From contig NZ_JACOGF010000011.1 in NCBI RefSeq assembly GCF_014284335.1, forward strand, positions 154,284 to 218,283: a stretch of DNA of 64,000 nucleotides. Direction: 5' to 3'. Position numbers and translations under genes: made by a program. Under the pieces are notes generated by a model. The model was given only the letters and a program-made list of their open reading frames with translations, ran no database searches and was not told where the DNA came from. Of the stretch, positions 28,824 to 37,861 are shown piece after piece. Position 1 is the first letter of the stretch. Every line of letters starts with the position of its first letter. This DNA is from Undibacterium hunanense. Lineage in GTDB: Bacteria > Pseudomonadota > Gammaproteobacteria > Burkholderiales > Burkholderiaceae_D.

Positions 28824-28836
28824 CAGATTAGCAGCG

Positions 28837-28880
28837 ACCCTGTTTTAACAGGGTTGCATAGCTTTTATTATTATTTTTGA
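28837..28880 (+). terminator. attenuator-like hairpin between thrS and infC
   Basis: ACCCTGTT / AACAGGGT (28837-28854) forms a short stem, followed after about ten bases by a T-rich tract (CTTTTATTATTATTTTTG). It may reduce read-through from thrS; the distance of the T-tract makes it a weak candidate. Confidence 0.4.
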
Positions 28881-28891
28881 AGGAAACTGCA

Positions 28892-29413
28892 ATAGCTACT
28901 GACAAGTCACATCGCATCAACGGTGAAATTACAGCGCCTGAAGTGCGCTTATCCGGCGTTGAGAATGAGCCTCTGGGCATCGTGAAACTGAGTGAAGCCT
29001 TCCGTTTGGCTGAAGAAGCCAACGTGGATTTGGTGGAAATAGCGCCGACGGCGCAGCCACCGGTTTGCCGTTTGATGGATTACGGCAAATTCAAATACCA
29101 GGAGCAGAAAAAAGCTCACGAAGCCAAGCTCAAGCAGAAAGTGATACTGGTCAAGGAAGTCAAATTCCGTCCGGGTACAGATGATGGCGATTACAATATC
29201 AAATTGCGTAATCTGATCAAGTTCCTGGATGATGGCGACAAGACCAAAATTACCCTGCGTTTCCGTGGTCGCGAAATGGCGCATCAGGAAATCGGCATGC
29301 GTATGCTGGAGCGTTTGAAGCTTGATCTGGAACAGTATGGCCAGGTTGAACAGTTTCCGAAGATGGAAGGTCGCCAGATGATCATGATCCTGGCACCGAA
29401 GAAGAAAAAATAA
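28892..29413 (+). CDS. infC: translation initiation factor IF-3, AUA start codon
   Basis: 173 residues, normal for IF3, with the N-domain ([16 protein letters not shown]...), the lysine-rich linker and the C-domain. No ATG or GTG fits the 5' end. Homologues begin at [12 protein letters not shown], and here the codon in that place is ATA (28892-28894), with AAGGA (28880-28884) seven bases upstream. IF3 discriminates against such non-AUG starts, and E. coli infC uses AUU for self-regulation, so the same loop is likely here. A TTG at 28877 would remove the ribosome-binding site. Confidence 0.93.
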   Translation: MATDKSHRINGEITAPEVRLSGVENEPLGIVKLSEAFRLAEEANVDLVEIAPTAQPPVCRLMDYGKFKYQEQKKAHEAKLKQKVILVKEVKFRPGTDDGDYNIKLRNLIKFLDDGDKTKITLRFRGREMAHQEIGMRMLERLKLDLEQYGQVEQFPKMEGRQMIMILAPKKKK

Positions 29414-29477
29414 GTTTCAGCTTATTTGAAACGCAAAAGCAGGTTTTGTGAAGCACGCATTAGCGGGCATTACGATA

Positions 29478-29498
29478 GACCCAGCCAAAAGCTGGGTC
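29478..29498 (+). promoter_or_regulatory. hairpin in the rpmI-rplT leader
   Basis: GACCCAGC-CAAAA-GCTGGGTC is a perfect 8-bp stem in the 179-base infC-rpmI gap. Further pairing (GTAGG 29513 region with CCTAC near 29548) is possible downstream. In E. coli, L20 binds an RNA structure in front of rpmI and represses rpmI-rplT; this leader is in the right place, but the L20 site itself is inferred. Confidence 0.4.
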
Positions 29499-29592
29499 AC
29501 AATAAGTGAGAAGTAGGCATCCAAGAGTAGCGATCGTTGCTGCCACCTACCATCATATAAAAGTGGAGCTGTCTTAATAGACAGATAGTACT

Positions 29593-29790
29593 ATGCCAAA
29601 AATGAAGACGAAAAGCAGCGCCAAGAAGCGCTTCCGCGTCCGTCCAGGTGGTACCGTTAAACGCGGTCAAGCTTTCAAACGTCACATTCTGACCAAGAAA
29701 ACTACCAAAAACAAACGTCAATTGCGCGGTTCTGTAGGTGTTCATGACACCAACATGGTATCCGTAATGCGCATGATGCCAACAGCTTAA
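29593..29790 (+). CDS. rpmI: 50S ribosomal protein L35
   Basis: 65 residues, highly basic, opening [20 protein letters not shown], the standard L35 sequence. It lies between infC and rplT, 28 bases before rplT. Confidence 0.98.
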   Translation: MPKMKTKSSAKKRFRVRPGGTVKRGQAFKRHILTKKTTKNKRQLRGSVGVHDTNMVSVMRMMPTA

Positions 29791-29818
29791 CCTCATACTC
29801 ATTATTTAAGGAGTTATT

Positions 29819-30178
29819 ATGCCTAGAGTAAAACGTGGGGTTACAGCTCGTGCCCGTCATAAGAAAGTTCTCAACCTTGCCAAAGGTTACCGTGGTCGTC
29901 GCAGTAAAGTATTCCGTATTGCCAAGCAAGCAGTTATGCGCGCTGGTCAATATGCATACCGCGATCGCCGCAACAAGAAACGTGTATTCCGCGCTTTGTG
30001 GATCACACGTATCAATGCAGCGGCTCGCCAGCATGGCCTGACTTACAGTGTGTTTATGAACGGCCTGAAAAAAGCCGCAATTGAACTCGACCGTAAAGTA
30101 CTGGCTGACATGGCTGTGACTGACAAACCAGCATTTGCTGCGATTGTTAATCAAGTCAAGGTTAACCTGGCTGCTTAA
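29819..30178 (+). CDS. rplT: 50S ribosomal protein L20
   Basis: 119 residues; [20 protein letters not shown] and the conserved [15 protein letters not shown] and [13 protein letters not shown] segments are typical of L20. It binds 23S rRNA early in 50S assembly and often represses its own operon. AAGGAG lies six bases before the ATG. Confidence 0.98.
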   Translation: MPRVKRGVTARARHKKVLNLAKGYRGRRSKVFRIAKQAVMRAGQYAYRDRRNKKRVFRALWITRINAAARQHGLTYSVFMNGLKKAAIELDRKVLADMAVTDKPAFAAIVNQVKVNLAA

Positions 30179-30196
30179 TAGCAGACGGTAGTCGTA

Positions 30197-30218
30197 GCGA
30201 CTGATAGCATTCAGTCGC
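30197..30218 (+). promoter_or_regulatory. hairpin upstream of the rplT-pheS terminator
   Basis: GCGACTGA-TAGCAT-TCAGTCGC is a perfect 8-bp stem ten bases before the terminator hairpin. A control element for pheST could use two such alternative stems; no pairing between them is evident. Confidence 0.4.
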
Positions 30219-30228
30219 AAATATCAAG

Positions 30229-30265
30229 CGGGGCAGAGGTTGAATCCTATGCCCCGTTTTGTTTT
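30229..30265 (+). terminator. terminator/attenuator between rplT and pheS
   Basis: CGGGGCA (30229-30235) pairs with TGCCCCG (30250-30256), with an inner AGG/CCT, followed by TTTTGTTTT. It lies 40 bases before the pheS start, as the pheST attenuator does in E. coli. No upstream leader peptide rich in Phe codons was found. Confidence 0.8.
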
Positions 30266-30305
30266 CAGATCATTATTTCAGCTTCATGGTAAGCGGGAAC
30301 AAGGC

Positions 30306-31322
30306 ATGAACCCTTTAGATCAAATCGTCAGCCAGGCACGTGCTGATTTTCTGGCAGCCAGTGATGCTGCCGCTTTAGAGAACGCAAAAGCGCTTTACCT
30401 TGGTAAGAGTGGACAGATTACCGAACAGATGAAAAGTCTGGGCAAATTACCACCAGAGGAAAAGAAGGTTCAGGGCGCAGTCATCAATGCAGCCAAAGTC
30501 CAGATTGAAACCGCCTTGACCGAGCGCCGTGATGCGCTGGCCAATGCACAAATGCAGACACGTCTGAATGCAGAAGCGATCGACGTCAGCTTGCCTGGTC
30601 GTGGCCGCAGCGTGGGTGGCATACACCCCGTCATGCGCACCTGGCAGCGCGTTGAAGAAATCTTCCGTTCCATCGGTTTTGACGTGGCAGACGGCCCCGA
30701 AATCGAAACAGACTGGACCAATTTTACGGCCTTGAACAGTCCGGAAAACCATCCGGCACGCTCCATGCAGGACACCTTTTATGTCGATGGCAAAGATAGC
30801 CAGGGCAAACAATTATTGTTGCGCACCCATACCAGCCCGATGCAGGTACGTTATGCGCGCATGAACAAACCGCCGATCAAGGTTATTGCACCGGGTCGCA
30901 CTTATCGCGTTGACAGCGATGCCACGCATTCCCCGATGTTCCATCAGGTTGAAGGCTTGTGGATCGCCGAAGACATCAGCTTTGCTGACCTCAAGGGCGT
31001 GTATCTGAATTTTGTCAAAGCCTTCTTTGAGACTGACGATTTGCAGGTGCGTTTCCGCCCATCGTATTTCCCGTTCACGGAACCTTCTGCCGAAATCGAT
31101 ATCGCCTTTGGCAGTGGTCCTTTGAAAGGCCGCTGGCTGGAAGTGTCCGGCTCTGGCCAGGTACATCCTAGCGTAGTGCGTAACATGGGTCTGGACCCGG
31201 AAAAATACATAGGCTTTGCCTTTGGTTCCGGTCTTGAGCGCCTGACCATGCTGCGTTATGGCGTCAACGATTTGCGCCTGTTCTACGAAGGCGATTTGCG
31301 CTTCCTGAAGCAATTCAACTAA
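30306..31322 (+). CDS. pheS: phenylalanine--tRNA ligase subunit alpha
   Basis: 338 residues, normal length for the catalytic alpha subunit of the class II alpha2-beta2 enzyme. Key segments are [13 protein letters not shown] (motif 2 region), [24 protein letters not shown] and the motif 3 region [17 protein letters not shown]. The ATG at 30306 ([11 protein letters not shown]) matches the family start. An in-frame ATG at 30249 would add 19 residues but lies in the terminator stem. PheT follows. Confidence 0.97.
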   Translation: MNPLDQIVSQARADFLAASDAAALENAKALYLGKSGQITEQMKSLGKLPPEEKKVQGAVINAAKVQIETALTERRDALANAQMQTRLNAEAIDVSLPGRGRSVGGIHPVMRTWQRVEEIFRSIGFDVADGPEIETDWTNFTALNSPENHPARSMQDTFYVDGKDSQGKQLLLRTHTSPMQVRYARMNKPPIKVIAPGRTYRVDSDATHSPMFHQVEGLWIAEDISFADLKGVYLNFVKAFFETDDLQVRFRPSYFPFTEPSAEIDIAFGSGPLKGRWLEVSGSGQVHPSVVRNMGLDPEKYIGFAFGSGLERLTMLRYGVNDLRLFYEGDLRFLKQFN

Positions 31323-31396
31323 AAGAATTCCACAGCGCATCCCTGAATTTTTGCGTGGCGCATCGCGCCCTGTATCCAACATTAGACGGCTGAATT

Positions 31397-33823
31397 ATGC
31401 AATTTTCTGAAAACTGGCTACGTACCATGGTTGATCCGAAGATGACTTCGGATGAGTTGTCCCATCTGCTCACCATGTCGGGATTGGAAGTCGAAGAGGT
31501 GGAGCCGGTTGCTCCGCCATTTAACAATGTCGTGGTCGCGGAAATCCGCGAAATCGCCAAACATCCCGATGCCGACAAACTCAATGTCTGTCAGGTGGAT
31601 GTAGGCACAGGCAGTCTCTTGAATATCGTCTGTGGCGCGCCGAATGTACGCGTAGGCATGAAAGTGCCATGCGCCATGGTCGGTGCCATTCTGCCACCTG
31701 GCGCAGACGGCAAACCATTTGAAATCAAGATAGGCAAGCTGCGCGGTGTCGAATCCTACGGCATGCTGTGCTCAGCCCGTGAATTGAAATTGTCGGAAGA
31801 TCACGGTGGCCTGATGGACTTGCCATCTGACGCACCAGTGGGTCAGAATTTCCGTGATTACTATCAACTCAATGACCTGAAATTCACCATCAAGCTGACA
31901 CCGAACAAGGCCGACTGCCTGTCCGTACTTGGCGTGGCGCGTGAAGTCTCGGCCCTGACTGGCACGCCCATGCAATTGCCGGAAGCGGTCGTGCTGCCGG
32001 TGACTTTGCAAGAAACTTTGCCTGTTAAAGTCAGTGCACCTGATCTGTGCGGTCGTTTTGCCGGTCGTGTTATCCGTGGCGTGAATGCCCGTGCCGCGAC
32101 GCCAGAATGGATGAAACAAAGACTGGAACGTAGTGGTCAGCGTCCGATTTCTGCGCTGGTGGATATCTCCAACTATGTCATGCTGGAACTCGGCCGTCCA
32201 TCGCATGTGTTTGATCTGGACAAAATCCACGGCAGCCTGGATGTGCGCTGGGGTAAGGCCGGTGAATCGCTGAAACTGCTGAACGGTAATACGGTAGAGG
32301 TGGATGACTGGGTTGGTGTGATTTCTGACGAAAAAGAAATTGAATCCCTGGCCGGTATCATGGGCGGTGATTCCACTGCAGTGAGCCTGGACACGCAAAA
32401 TATTTATCTGGAAGCCGCTTTCTGGTGGCCACAGGCGATACAGGGCCGCGCCCGTCGCTTCAATTTCTCTACCGATGCAGCACATCGTTTTGAGCGTGGC
32501 GTCGACTTTGCGTCCATCGTCGAACACATTGAGCGTATCAGTGCCCTGATCGTTGAAATCTGTGGTGGTGCCAGCCAAGTCAAACTGGGCCCTGTCGATG
32601 ACCAGATCATCAATCTGCCACAACGCCCACCAGTCAAGTTGCGTACTGCACGTGCCGTCAAGGTAATTGGTGTTGCGCTGGATGATGCAAAGATTGCTGA
32701 TATTTTCACCCGTCTGGGTTTGCAATTCACCCAGCAACCAGGTGAATTCCTGGTGACGCCGCCATCCTATCGCTTCGATATTGAAATCGAAGAAGATCTG
32801 ATCGAAGAAGTGGCGCGCGTGTATGGCTTTGAAAACATTCCTGCATTGCCGCCGGTGGCTGCCAATGCGATGCTGATCGCGCCAGAAAACCAGCGTTCGC
32901 TGTTTGCTGTGCGTCGTCTGGTTGCTGACCAGGATTATCAGGAAGTCGTCAATTACAGCTTTGTCGAAGAAGCCTGGGAGCTGGACTTTTCCGGCAATTC
33001 CCAGCCTGTTCGCCTGTTGAATCCGATTGCCAGCCAGATGAGTGTCATGCGTACCAGCATGATAGGCAGTCTGGTGGCGAATACGCGCTATAACCTGAAC
33101 CGCAAGCTCAATCGCGTCCGTATTTTTGAAATCGGTGCCATTTATGTGCAGGATGCCAATGTGCAGGATGGCCCGCTGGAAGTCGCCGGTTATCAGCAGC
33201 CAAAACGCCTGGCCGCACTGGCTTATGGCCCGGTTGCCGAAGAGCAGTGGGGTCAGGAAAACCGCAATGTGGATTTCTTTGATGTCAAAGCCGATCTGGA
33301 GGCATTATTTGCACCAAAAACGCTGCGCTTCATCAAGCAGGAGCATGTTGCCCTGCATCCTGGCCGTAGCGCCGCAATAGAATGTGATGGCAAGCACATC
33401 GGTTATATTGGTGAATTGCATCCACGTCTGCAACAGAAATATGAATTGCCTTTGGCACCCGTATTGTTTGAAGTGGATGTCGTTGCATTGCAAAATGTGA
33501 ATGTGCCGATGTACCAGGAAATCTCCAAATTCCAGGCGGTGACCCGTGATCTGGCACTTGTTGTCAAACAGGCAATAATGGTGCAAAATTTGCTAGACGT
33601 ATTCCAGGCTGAAATTCGTCAGAATGAAGCATGCAAAATAGTGCAAGCCGTTGTTTTGTTTGATGAATATCGCGGCAAGGGTTTGGAAACTGATGAGAAA
33701 AGTCTTGCTTTCCGCTTTAGCTTGCAAGATACTCAAAGTACCCTGCAAGATGATAAAGTGGAAGCTGCCATGAATGCACTGGTGGCAGCCGCCGGTCAGC
33801 AATTTGCTGCCCGTCTGCGTTAA
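31397..33823 (+). CDS. pheT: phenylalanine--tRNA ligase subunit beta
   Basis: 808 residues. The subunit includes the tRNA-binding (EMAP-like) domain near residues 40-150 ([26 protein letters not shown], in part), the B3/B4 editing domain, B5 ([19 protein letters not shown]) and the C-terminal ferredoxin-fold anticodon-binding domain ([14 protein letters not shown]). It follows pheS by 74 bases. Confidence 0.97.
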   Translation: MQFSENWLRTMVDPKMTSDELSHLLTMSGLEVEEVEPVAPPFNNVVVAEIREIAKHPDADKLNVCQVDVGTGSLLNIVCGAPNVRVGMKVPCAMVGAILPPGADGKPFEIKIGKLRGVESYGMLCSARELKLSEDHGGLMDLPSDAPVGQNFRDYYQLNDLKFTIKLTPNKADCLSVLGVAREVSALTGTPMQLPEAVVLPVTLQETLPVKVSAPDLCGRFAGRVIRGVNARAATPEWMKQRLERSGQRPISALVDISNYVMLELGRPSHVFDLDKIHGSLDVRWGKAGESLKLLNGNTVEVDDWVGVISDEKEIESLAGIMGGDSTAVSLDTQNIYLEAAFWWPQAIQGRARRFNFSTDAAHRFERGVDFASIVEHIERISALIVEICGGASQVKLGPVDDQIINLPQRPPVKLRTARAVKVIGVALDDAKIADIFTRLGLQFTQQPGEFLVTPPSYRFDIEIEEDLIEEVARVYGFENIPALPPVAANAMLIAPENQRSLFAVRRLVADQDYQEVVNYSFVEEAWELDFSGNSQPVRLLNPIASQMSVMRTSMIGSLVANTRYNLNRKLNRVRIFEIGAIYVQDANVQDGPLEVAGYQQPKRLAALAYGPVAEEQWGQENRNVDFFDVKADLEALFAPKTLRFIKQEHVALHPGRSAAIECDGKHIGYIGELHPRLQQKYELPLAPVLFEVDVVALQNVNVPMYQEISKFQAVTRDLALVVKQAIMVQNLLDVFQAEIRQNEACKIVQAVVLFDEYRGKGLETDEKSLAFRFSLQDTQSTLQDDKVEAAMNALVAAAGQQFAARLR

Positions 33824-33864
33824 GTTTGCCTGAACCTGTTAGATTTACTTGGAAGAGTTTCAAA

Positions 33865-34278
33865 ATGAATGACGTTATTTCCGCTGAATTTCAGTCGGTG
33901 CTGGATGCTGATTTGAATCGTGCGATGCTGGAAGCCAGGGCGCGCTCACAGGCGGAAAAAGAGTTGCCGACCTTGACCAAGGCAGAACTGGCCGAACTGC
34001 TGTTTGAGCATGTAGGCTTGAACAAGCGTGAAGCCAAGGACATGGTAGAAACTTTTTTTGATGAAATCCGTGATGCACTGGAAAGAGGCGAGGCCGTCAA
34101 GTTGTCCGGCTTTGGCAATTTCCAGTTGCGTGACAAGCCGCAACGTCCTGGTCGTAATCCCAAAACCGGGGAAGAAATTCCTATTACTGCTCGTCGTGTC
34201 GTTACTTTCCACGCCAGTCAGAAGCTCAAAGGCATGGTCGATGATGTCGGCAGTCAACCTCTGGCCCACGCTGCCTGA
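33865..34278 (+). CDS. ihfA: integration host factor subunit alpha, with N-terminal extension
   Basis: DNA-bending nucleoid protein, partner of IhfB. The core [20 protein letters not shown]...[27 protein letters not shown] is standard, with the intercalating Pro in the RPGRNP arm. The ATG at 33865 has GGAAGAG seven bases upstream and gives 137 residues. That is about 35 residues ([20 protein letters not shown]...) more than E. coli IhfA, which begins right at the core. No start codon exists at the core start, so the extension appears real. It lies between pheT and merR, the conserved order. Confidence 0.94.
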   Translation: MNDVISAEFQSVLDADLNRAMLEARARSQAEKELPTLTKAELAELLFEHVGLNKREAKDMVETFFDEIRDALERGEAVKLSGFGNFQLRDKPQRPGRNPKTGEEIPITARRVVTFHASQKLKGMVDDVGSQPLAHAA

Positions 34279-34286
34279 TATTTTCC

Positions 34287-34655
34287 ATGACAGAAATCAA
34301 GATTGAGTCTTTTGTGCTGCCGCCTATTCCGGCCAAGCGGTACTTTACGATAGGCGAAGTTGGTGAGCTATGTGGCGTCAAGCCGCATGTTCTGCGTTAC
34401 TGGGAACAAGAATTTTCACAGCTTAAACCGGTAAAACGGCGTGGTAACCGCCGCTATTATCAACATCATGAGGTGTTGCTGATACGCCGTATCCGCGAAT
34501 TATTATATGAGCAGGGCTTTACCATCAACGGCGCCAGAAACAAGCTGAACGTCAATGGCGGCCCGGCAGAAGTCGCCGTGCAAGAGGCCGAGCCAGTCAA
34601 CCTGCATCAGATCAGAGACGAGTTATTGTCGATACTGACTTTGCTGAAAGTCTGA
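34287..34655 (+). CDS. MerR family transcriptional regulator
   Basis: 122 residues with an N-terminal MerR-type winged helix (YFTIGEVGELCGVKPHVLRYWEQEF, in part, then RRGNRRYYQHHEVLLIRRIRELL) and a short C-terminal coiled segment. No metal-binding cysteines occur after the HTH. Small MerR proteins directly after ihfA are conserved in many Proteobacteria; the effector is unknown. A terminator follows. Confidence 0.9.
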   Translation: MTEIKIESFVLPPIPAKRYFTIGEVGELCGVKPHVLRYWEQEFSQLKPVKRRGNRRYYQHHEVLLIRRIRELLYEQGFTINGARNKLNVNGGPAEVAVQEAEPVNLHQIRDELLSILTLLKV

Positions 34656-34721
34656 TGCCGGCAGATATTGATCGATGAACTGATTAGTTAAGTTCAGCTT
34701 AGCTACACTCAGCTCGAAACA

Positions 34722-34756
34722 AAAAAACAAAACCACCGCAAGGTGGTTTTGTTTTT
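34722..34756 (+). terminator. Rho-independent terminator after merR
   Basis: AACAAAACCACC-GCAA-GGTGGTTTTGTT with flanking A and T tracts. A tetraloop hairpin, symmetrical enough to work for the converging chemoreceptor gene as well. Confidence 0.9.
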
Positions 34757-34797
34757 GGTGCTGCCGGTACTGGTCCTGTGCTGACTGAACTGATAGT

Positions 34798-36783
34798 TCA
34801 TGCAGCCAGTTTGCGTGCGGCGGGTTTCGCTGGCAGATAGTCATGGGCGCTGCTGGCCAGATGCAGGTGCTGGCTTTCTGTGGTGGATGCCTGGGTCTTA
34901 AAGACGCTGACGGCAGCTCCCAGCAGGGCAGCTTGCTGTTCCAGTTTGATGGTTGATTCGCTGGCCTGTTCTACCAGGCAGGTATTGTCCTGGGTGATCT
35001 GGTCGATGTCAGCAATTGCCTGGTTGACGTGAGAAATACCCACGCTTTGGTCCTGGCTGGCTTGTGCAATCTGACGTATCAGTTCGGTCACCACGTCCAC
35101 GTTTTCGGCAATATCCTGCATGGTTTTGCCCGCTGTATTGATCATGGTGCTGCCTGCTTCCACCGCTTTGCCGGATGCAGCGATCAGGGCCTTGATTTCT
35201 TTGGCAGCGCTGGTGCTGCGTTGCGCCAGATTTCTTACCTCGGCTGCCACGACGGCAAAGCCACGTCCTTCCTGGCCGGCGCGGGCGGCTTCCACTGCGG
35301 CATTCAGTGCCAGGATATTGGTCTGGAAGGCAATGCCATCCATGACACCAATAATCTCTGTAATTTTCCTGGAACTGGCGCTGACGGTTTGCATGGACAG
35401 GATGGTGCTGTCCATGACGCGCAAGCCTTGCTGCACTCTTTCGGCAGAGCTATGAATCAGACTGTTGGCCTGCGCCAGGTTACCTGCATTTTCCGTGATG
35501 GTGGCGGTCAGTTCATCAATGGCACTGGTAGTTTGTTGCAATGCTTCAGCCTGGCTTTCAGTGCGGCTGGCAAGATCTGTATTTTCATCGTGGATTTCCC
35601 TGGCAATTACATCCACCGTGAGAGCACCGTTACGGATATTGATCACCATGTCACACAAATCTTTGTTCATTGCACCGACTGCATTGATCAATGTGGCCAA
35701 TTCATCCTTGCCCTTGCTATGCACACGGTTTTGCAGATTGCCGGCAGCAGTTTCGGCAATGGCCTGAGTCAGCAGTTTCAGGTCGCTGGTCAGTGCCAGA
35801 TAAATAGCGATCAGGAAATAGGTGGCAATAATCAGCAGTGCAATGATACTGGCTGACATTTTCCATGAACGCTGGTTCACACGCGCTATCTCGGCATTCA
35901 GGTTCTGATTGATCAGTGTGGCGATGCCTGTTTCTGATTGCGTCAGTTTTTCTATTGTGCCCAGACCTGCCAGCAAAAAGGCATCACCGGAACTTTGATT
36001 GACTGAGGCCAGAACCTCATCCTGCGAACGTGTCAGGAATTTTTTTGCATCATCGATTTGCTGTTGTATGCCTGCCTGTGCCGCCGCGTATTGCGGTTCA
36101 TGCTGGCTGATACCTTGCATGAGCTGAGCCAGACTGCTCAGTTCATGGCGCGCCAGCATATGCATGGAATTCAGCATGACATCTTCACCTGCTTCAAACA
36201 GCCCGCTGTCGATATAGGCGGCGCCGCGTCCTGCAATCACGGCCAGTTTTTCTTCGATCTGGGGCAGGGTACTGACGTAGGCATTCGCCAGTTGATGCGT
36301 TTTCAAATCACCGTCCAGTGTCAGCTTGGATGCGTAGGCGATAGCCGTAACTTCATTATCGATGAGCTGTATCAGTTTGCTGTGTTCAGCAAAACTCTCG
36401 GGTGCCTTGAAGCTGTTTAGCTTGGCCAGCATGGCTGTCCACTGCGCTTTAAGGGCATCCTTGTTGTCCAGTTGTTCCAGTGACTTATCGATTTTGCCCT
36501 GATTTTCAGCCAGCGCATTGCCAGTTTGTTTATTGCCTTGCAGGCGCATATGCTGCAAGGCGCGCTGTTTTTGCAGCAGTACGCGCAGCTTGCCTCGTTC
36601 TGCAATGGCCTTGATTGCAGTCTGCTTGGCTTCGACTTGTACGATATCGTTTCTCATGTCCTGAAACAGGAGAAACAGTACGACCAGTAAGGGTATGCCG
36701 AATGCCAGAGCGACAAAACTGAATTTGTGCGCGATCTTGAAGCTGCGCATCAGACGGATGGCGGGGGAGCTGAACAGGTTCAC
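34798..36783 (-). CDS. methyl-accepting chemotaxis protein
   Basis: 661 residues. A helix (about 20-42), a periplasmic sensor of about 265 residues, a second helix (about 312-335) and a HAMP-like segment lead into the cytoplasmic signalling domain. Its hairpin tip ([20 protein letters not shown] and [18 protein letters not shown]) lies near residues 490-525. The sensor is alpha-helical; its ligand is unknown. No C-terminal receptor pentapeptide for CheR/CheB docking is present. The start is a GTG at 36783; an ATG at 36750 is the alternative. It stands alone. Confidence 0.9.
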   Translation of the reverse strand: MNLFSSPAIRLMRSFKIAHKFSFVALAFGIPLLVVLFLLFQDMRNDIVQVEAKQTAIKAIAERGKLRVLLQKQRALQHMRLQGNKQTGNALAENQGKIDKSLEQLDNKDALKAQWTAMLAKLNSFKAPESFAEHSKLIQLIDNEVTAIAYASKLTLDGDLKTHQLANAYVSTLPQIEEKLAVIAGRGAAYIDSGLFEAGEDVMLNSMHMLARHELSSLAQLMQGISQHEPQYAAAQAGIQQQIDDAKKFLTRSQDEVLASVNQSSGDAFLLAGLGTIEKLTQSETGIATLINQNLNAEIARVNQRSWKMSASIIALLIIATYFLIAIYLALTSDLKLLTQAIAETAAGNLQNRVHSKGKDELATLINAVGAMNKDLCDMVINIRNGALTVDVIAREIHDENTDLASRTESQAEALQQTTSAIDELTATITENAGNLAQANSLIHSSAERVQQGLRVMDSTILSMQTVSASSRKITEIIGVMDGIAFQTNILALNAAVEAARAGQEGRGFAVVAAEVRNLAQRSTSAAKEIKALIAASGKAVEAGSTMINTAGKTMQDIAENVDVVTELIRQIAQASQDQSVGISHVNQAIADIDQITQDNTCLVEQASESTIKLEQQAALLGAAVSVFKTQASTTESQHLHLASSAHDYLPAKPAARKLAA

Positions 36784-37035
36784 TTTTAGGCACCAATCAT
36801 GGGAAATACAATTTTTGAGAGCCTAATCCGTCAATATGACTATGCCGTGACAGTTGGCTTGTCTTTTGGAAATATTCTGGCCGGGTTTTTGATGTGTGGC
36901 ATGTTGAAAAGCTTATGGTTTTGACGATAAATCAAGCGCAAAGGTAATGGTGCGTGATGCCGGAACAGGATGCGGATATGTTTTTTGATGTGGCGGTGCA
37001 GATATAAAGGAAAGGTACATTTTCATGAGATAGTT

Positions 37036-37053
37036 AAATCAAACGTTTGATTT
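37036..37053. promoter_or_regulatory. 18-bp palindromic operator in front of the tetR-RND operon
   Basis: AAATCAAACGTTTGATTT is a perfect palindrome whose centre is 26 bases before the regulator's ATG. It is the obvious binding site for the TetR-type protein encoded next to it, implying self-repression of the whole operon. The binding itself is inferred. Confidence 0.7.
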
Positions 37054-37070
37054 ATGTTAGGATGCGTTTC

Positions 37071-37853
37071 ATGAAAAAGTCCAGCCCCCCAAAAAAAGCC
37101 AGCCAAATCGCCAGCCAGGTAGCTAGTCAAACTGTCCGCCGGTCGGTCCGGCAGCCAGAATTACCTGCGCCATCTACCACCCATGGGGGCAAGCTGTTAC
37201 GGGTGGACGGCATAGAGGCGCGTACCCGCCTGCTTGATAGTGCCCTGCAATTATTTGCCGAAAGAGGCTATGCCAAGACGTCTACACGCGAAATCGCCAG
37301 GGCGGCAGACGTGAATATATCTGCCATCAGTTATTACTTTGGTGATAAGGCGGGTTTGTACCATGCGGTGTTTAATGACCCACGCAGCAATCCCAATGTA
37401 GATCCGGCTATTTTTGAACAACCGGAAACGCAGTTGCGCGACATTTTGTCGGCGCTGATCTGTTCATTTACCGATTCCCTGAAGCAGGGAGAAATGGTGG
37501 ACAAGTGCATGAAACTGCATTTCCGCGAAATGCTGGAACCCACTGGTTTATGGGTGGAAGAAATCGATACCATGATACGGCCAGCCCATCAGGGTTTGGT
37601 ACGTTTATTGTGTCGCTATCTGGGTATCCAGCGTGCCGATGATGATGTGCACAGACTGGCTTTTTCCGTTACCGGCCTGGCAGTTTCCCTGATGGTGAGT
37701 CGTGATTTGATGCAGGTCATACGACCGGCACTGATCGCCAGGCCCAGGGCCATCGATGTCTATTCATCCCGTCTGGTCGATTACGCCATGGCCATGTGTG
37801 AAGACGAAAAACGGCGCCGACTTTTAGATTCTTCCGATAACTCAACTTCATAA
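37071..37853 (+). CDS. TetR family regulator, CerR-type
   Basis: 260 residues. A basic, low-complexity N-terminus of about 55 residues precedes the TetR HTH (LDSALQLFAERGYAKTSTRE, then ADVNISAISYYFGDKAGLY). The C-terminal half resembles the CerR/DUF1956 ligand domain. I chose ATG at 37071, eight bases after AGGA; ATG at 37062 and TTG at 37047 are alternatives. It is the first gene of an operon with the three RND efflux genes and likely represses it through the adjacent palindrome. Confidence 0.88.
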   Translation: MKKSSPPKKASQIASQVASQTVRRSVRQPELPAPSTTHGGKLLRVDGIEARTRLLDSALQLFAERGYAKTSTREIARAADVNISAISYYFGDKAGLYHAVFNDPRSNPNVDPAIFEQPETQLRDILSALICSFTDSLKQGEMVDKCMKLHFREMLEPTGLWVEEIDTMIRPAHQGLVRLLCRYLGIQRADDDVHRLAFSVTGLAVSLMVSRDLMQVIRPALIARPRAIDVYSSRLVDYAMAMCEDEKRRRLLDSSDNSTS

Positions 37854-37861
37854 GCAGCGAT

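Noticed and set aside
30249..30306. Phe-containing segment [11 protein letters not shown] before pheS as a pheM-like leader peptide
   Set aside because: It begins inside the terminator's 3' arm, is in frame with pheS and has no stop codon, so it cannot work as a classical attenuation leader. An N-terminal extension of PheS is possible but not supported by a ribosome-binding site.
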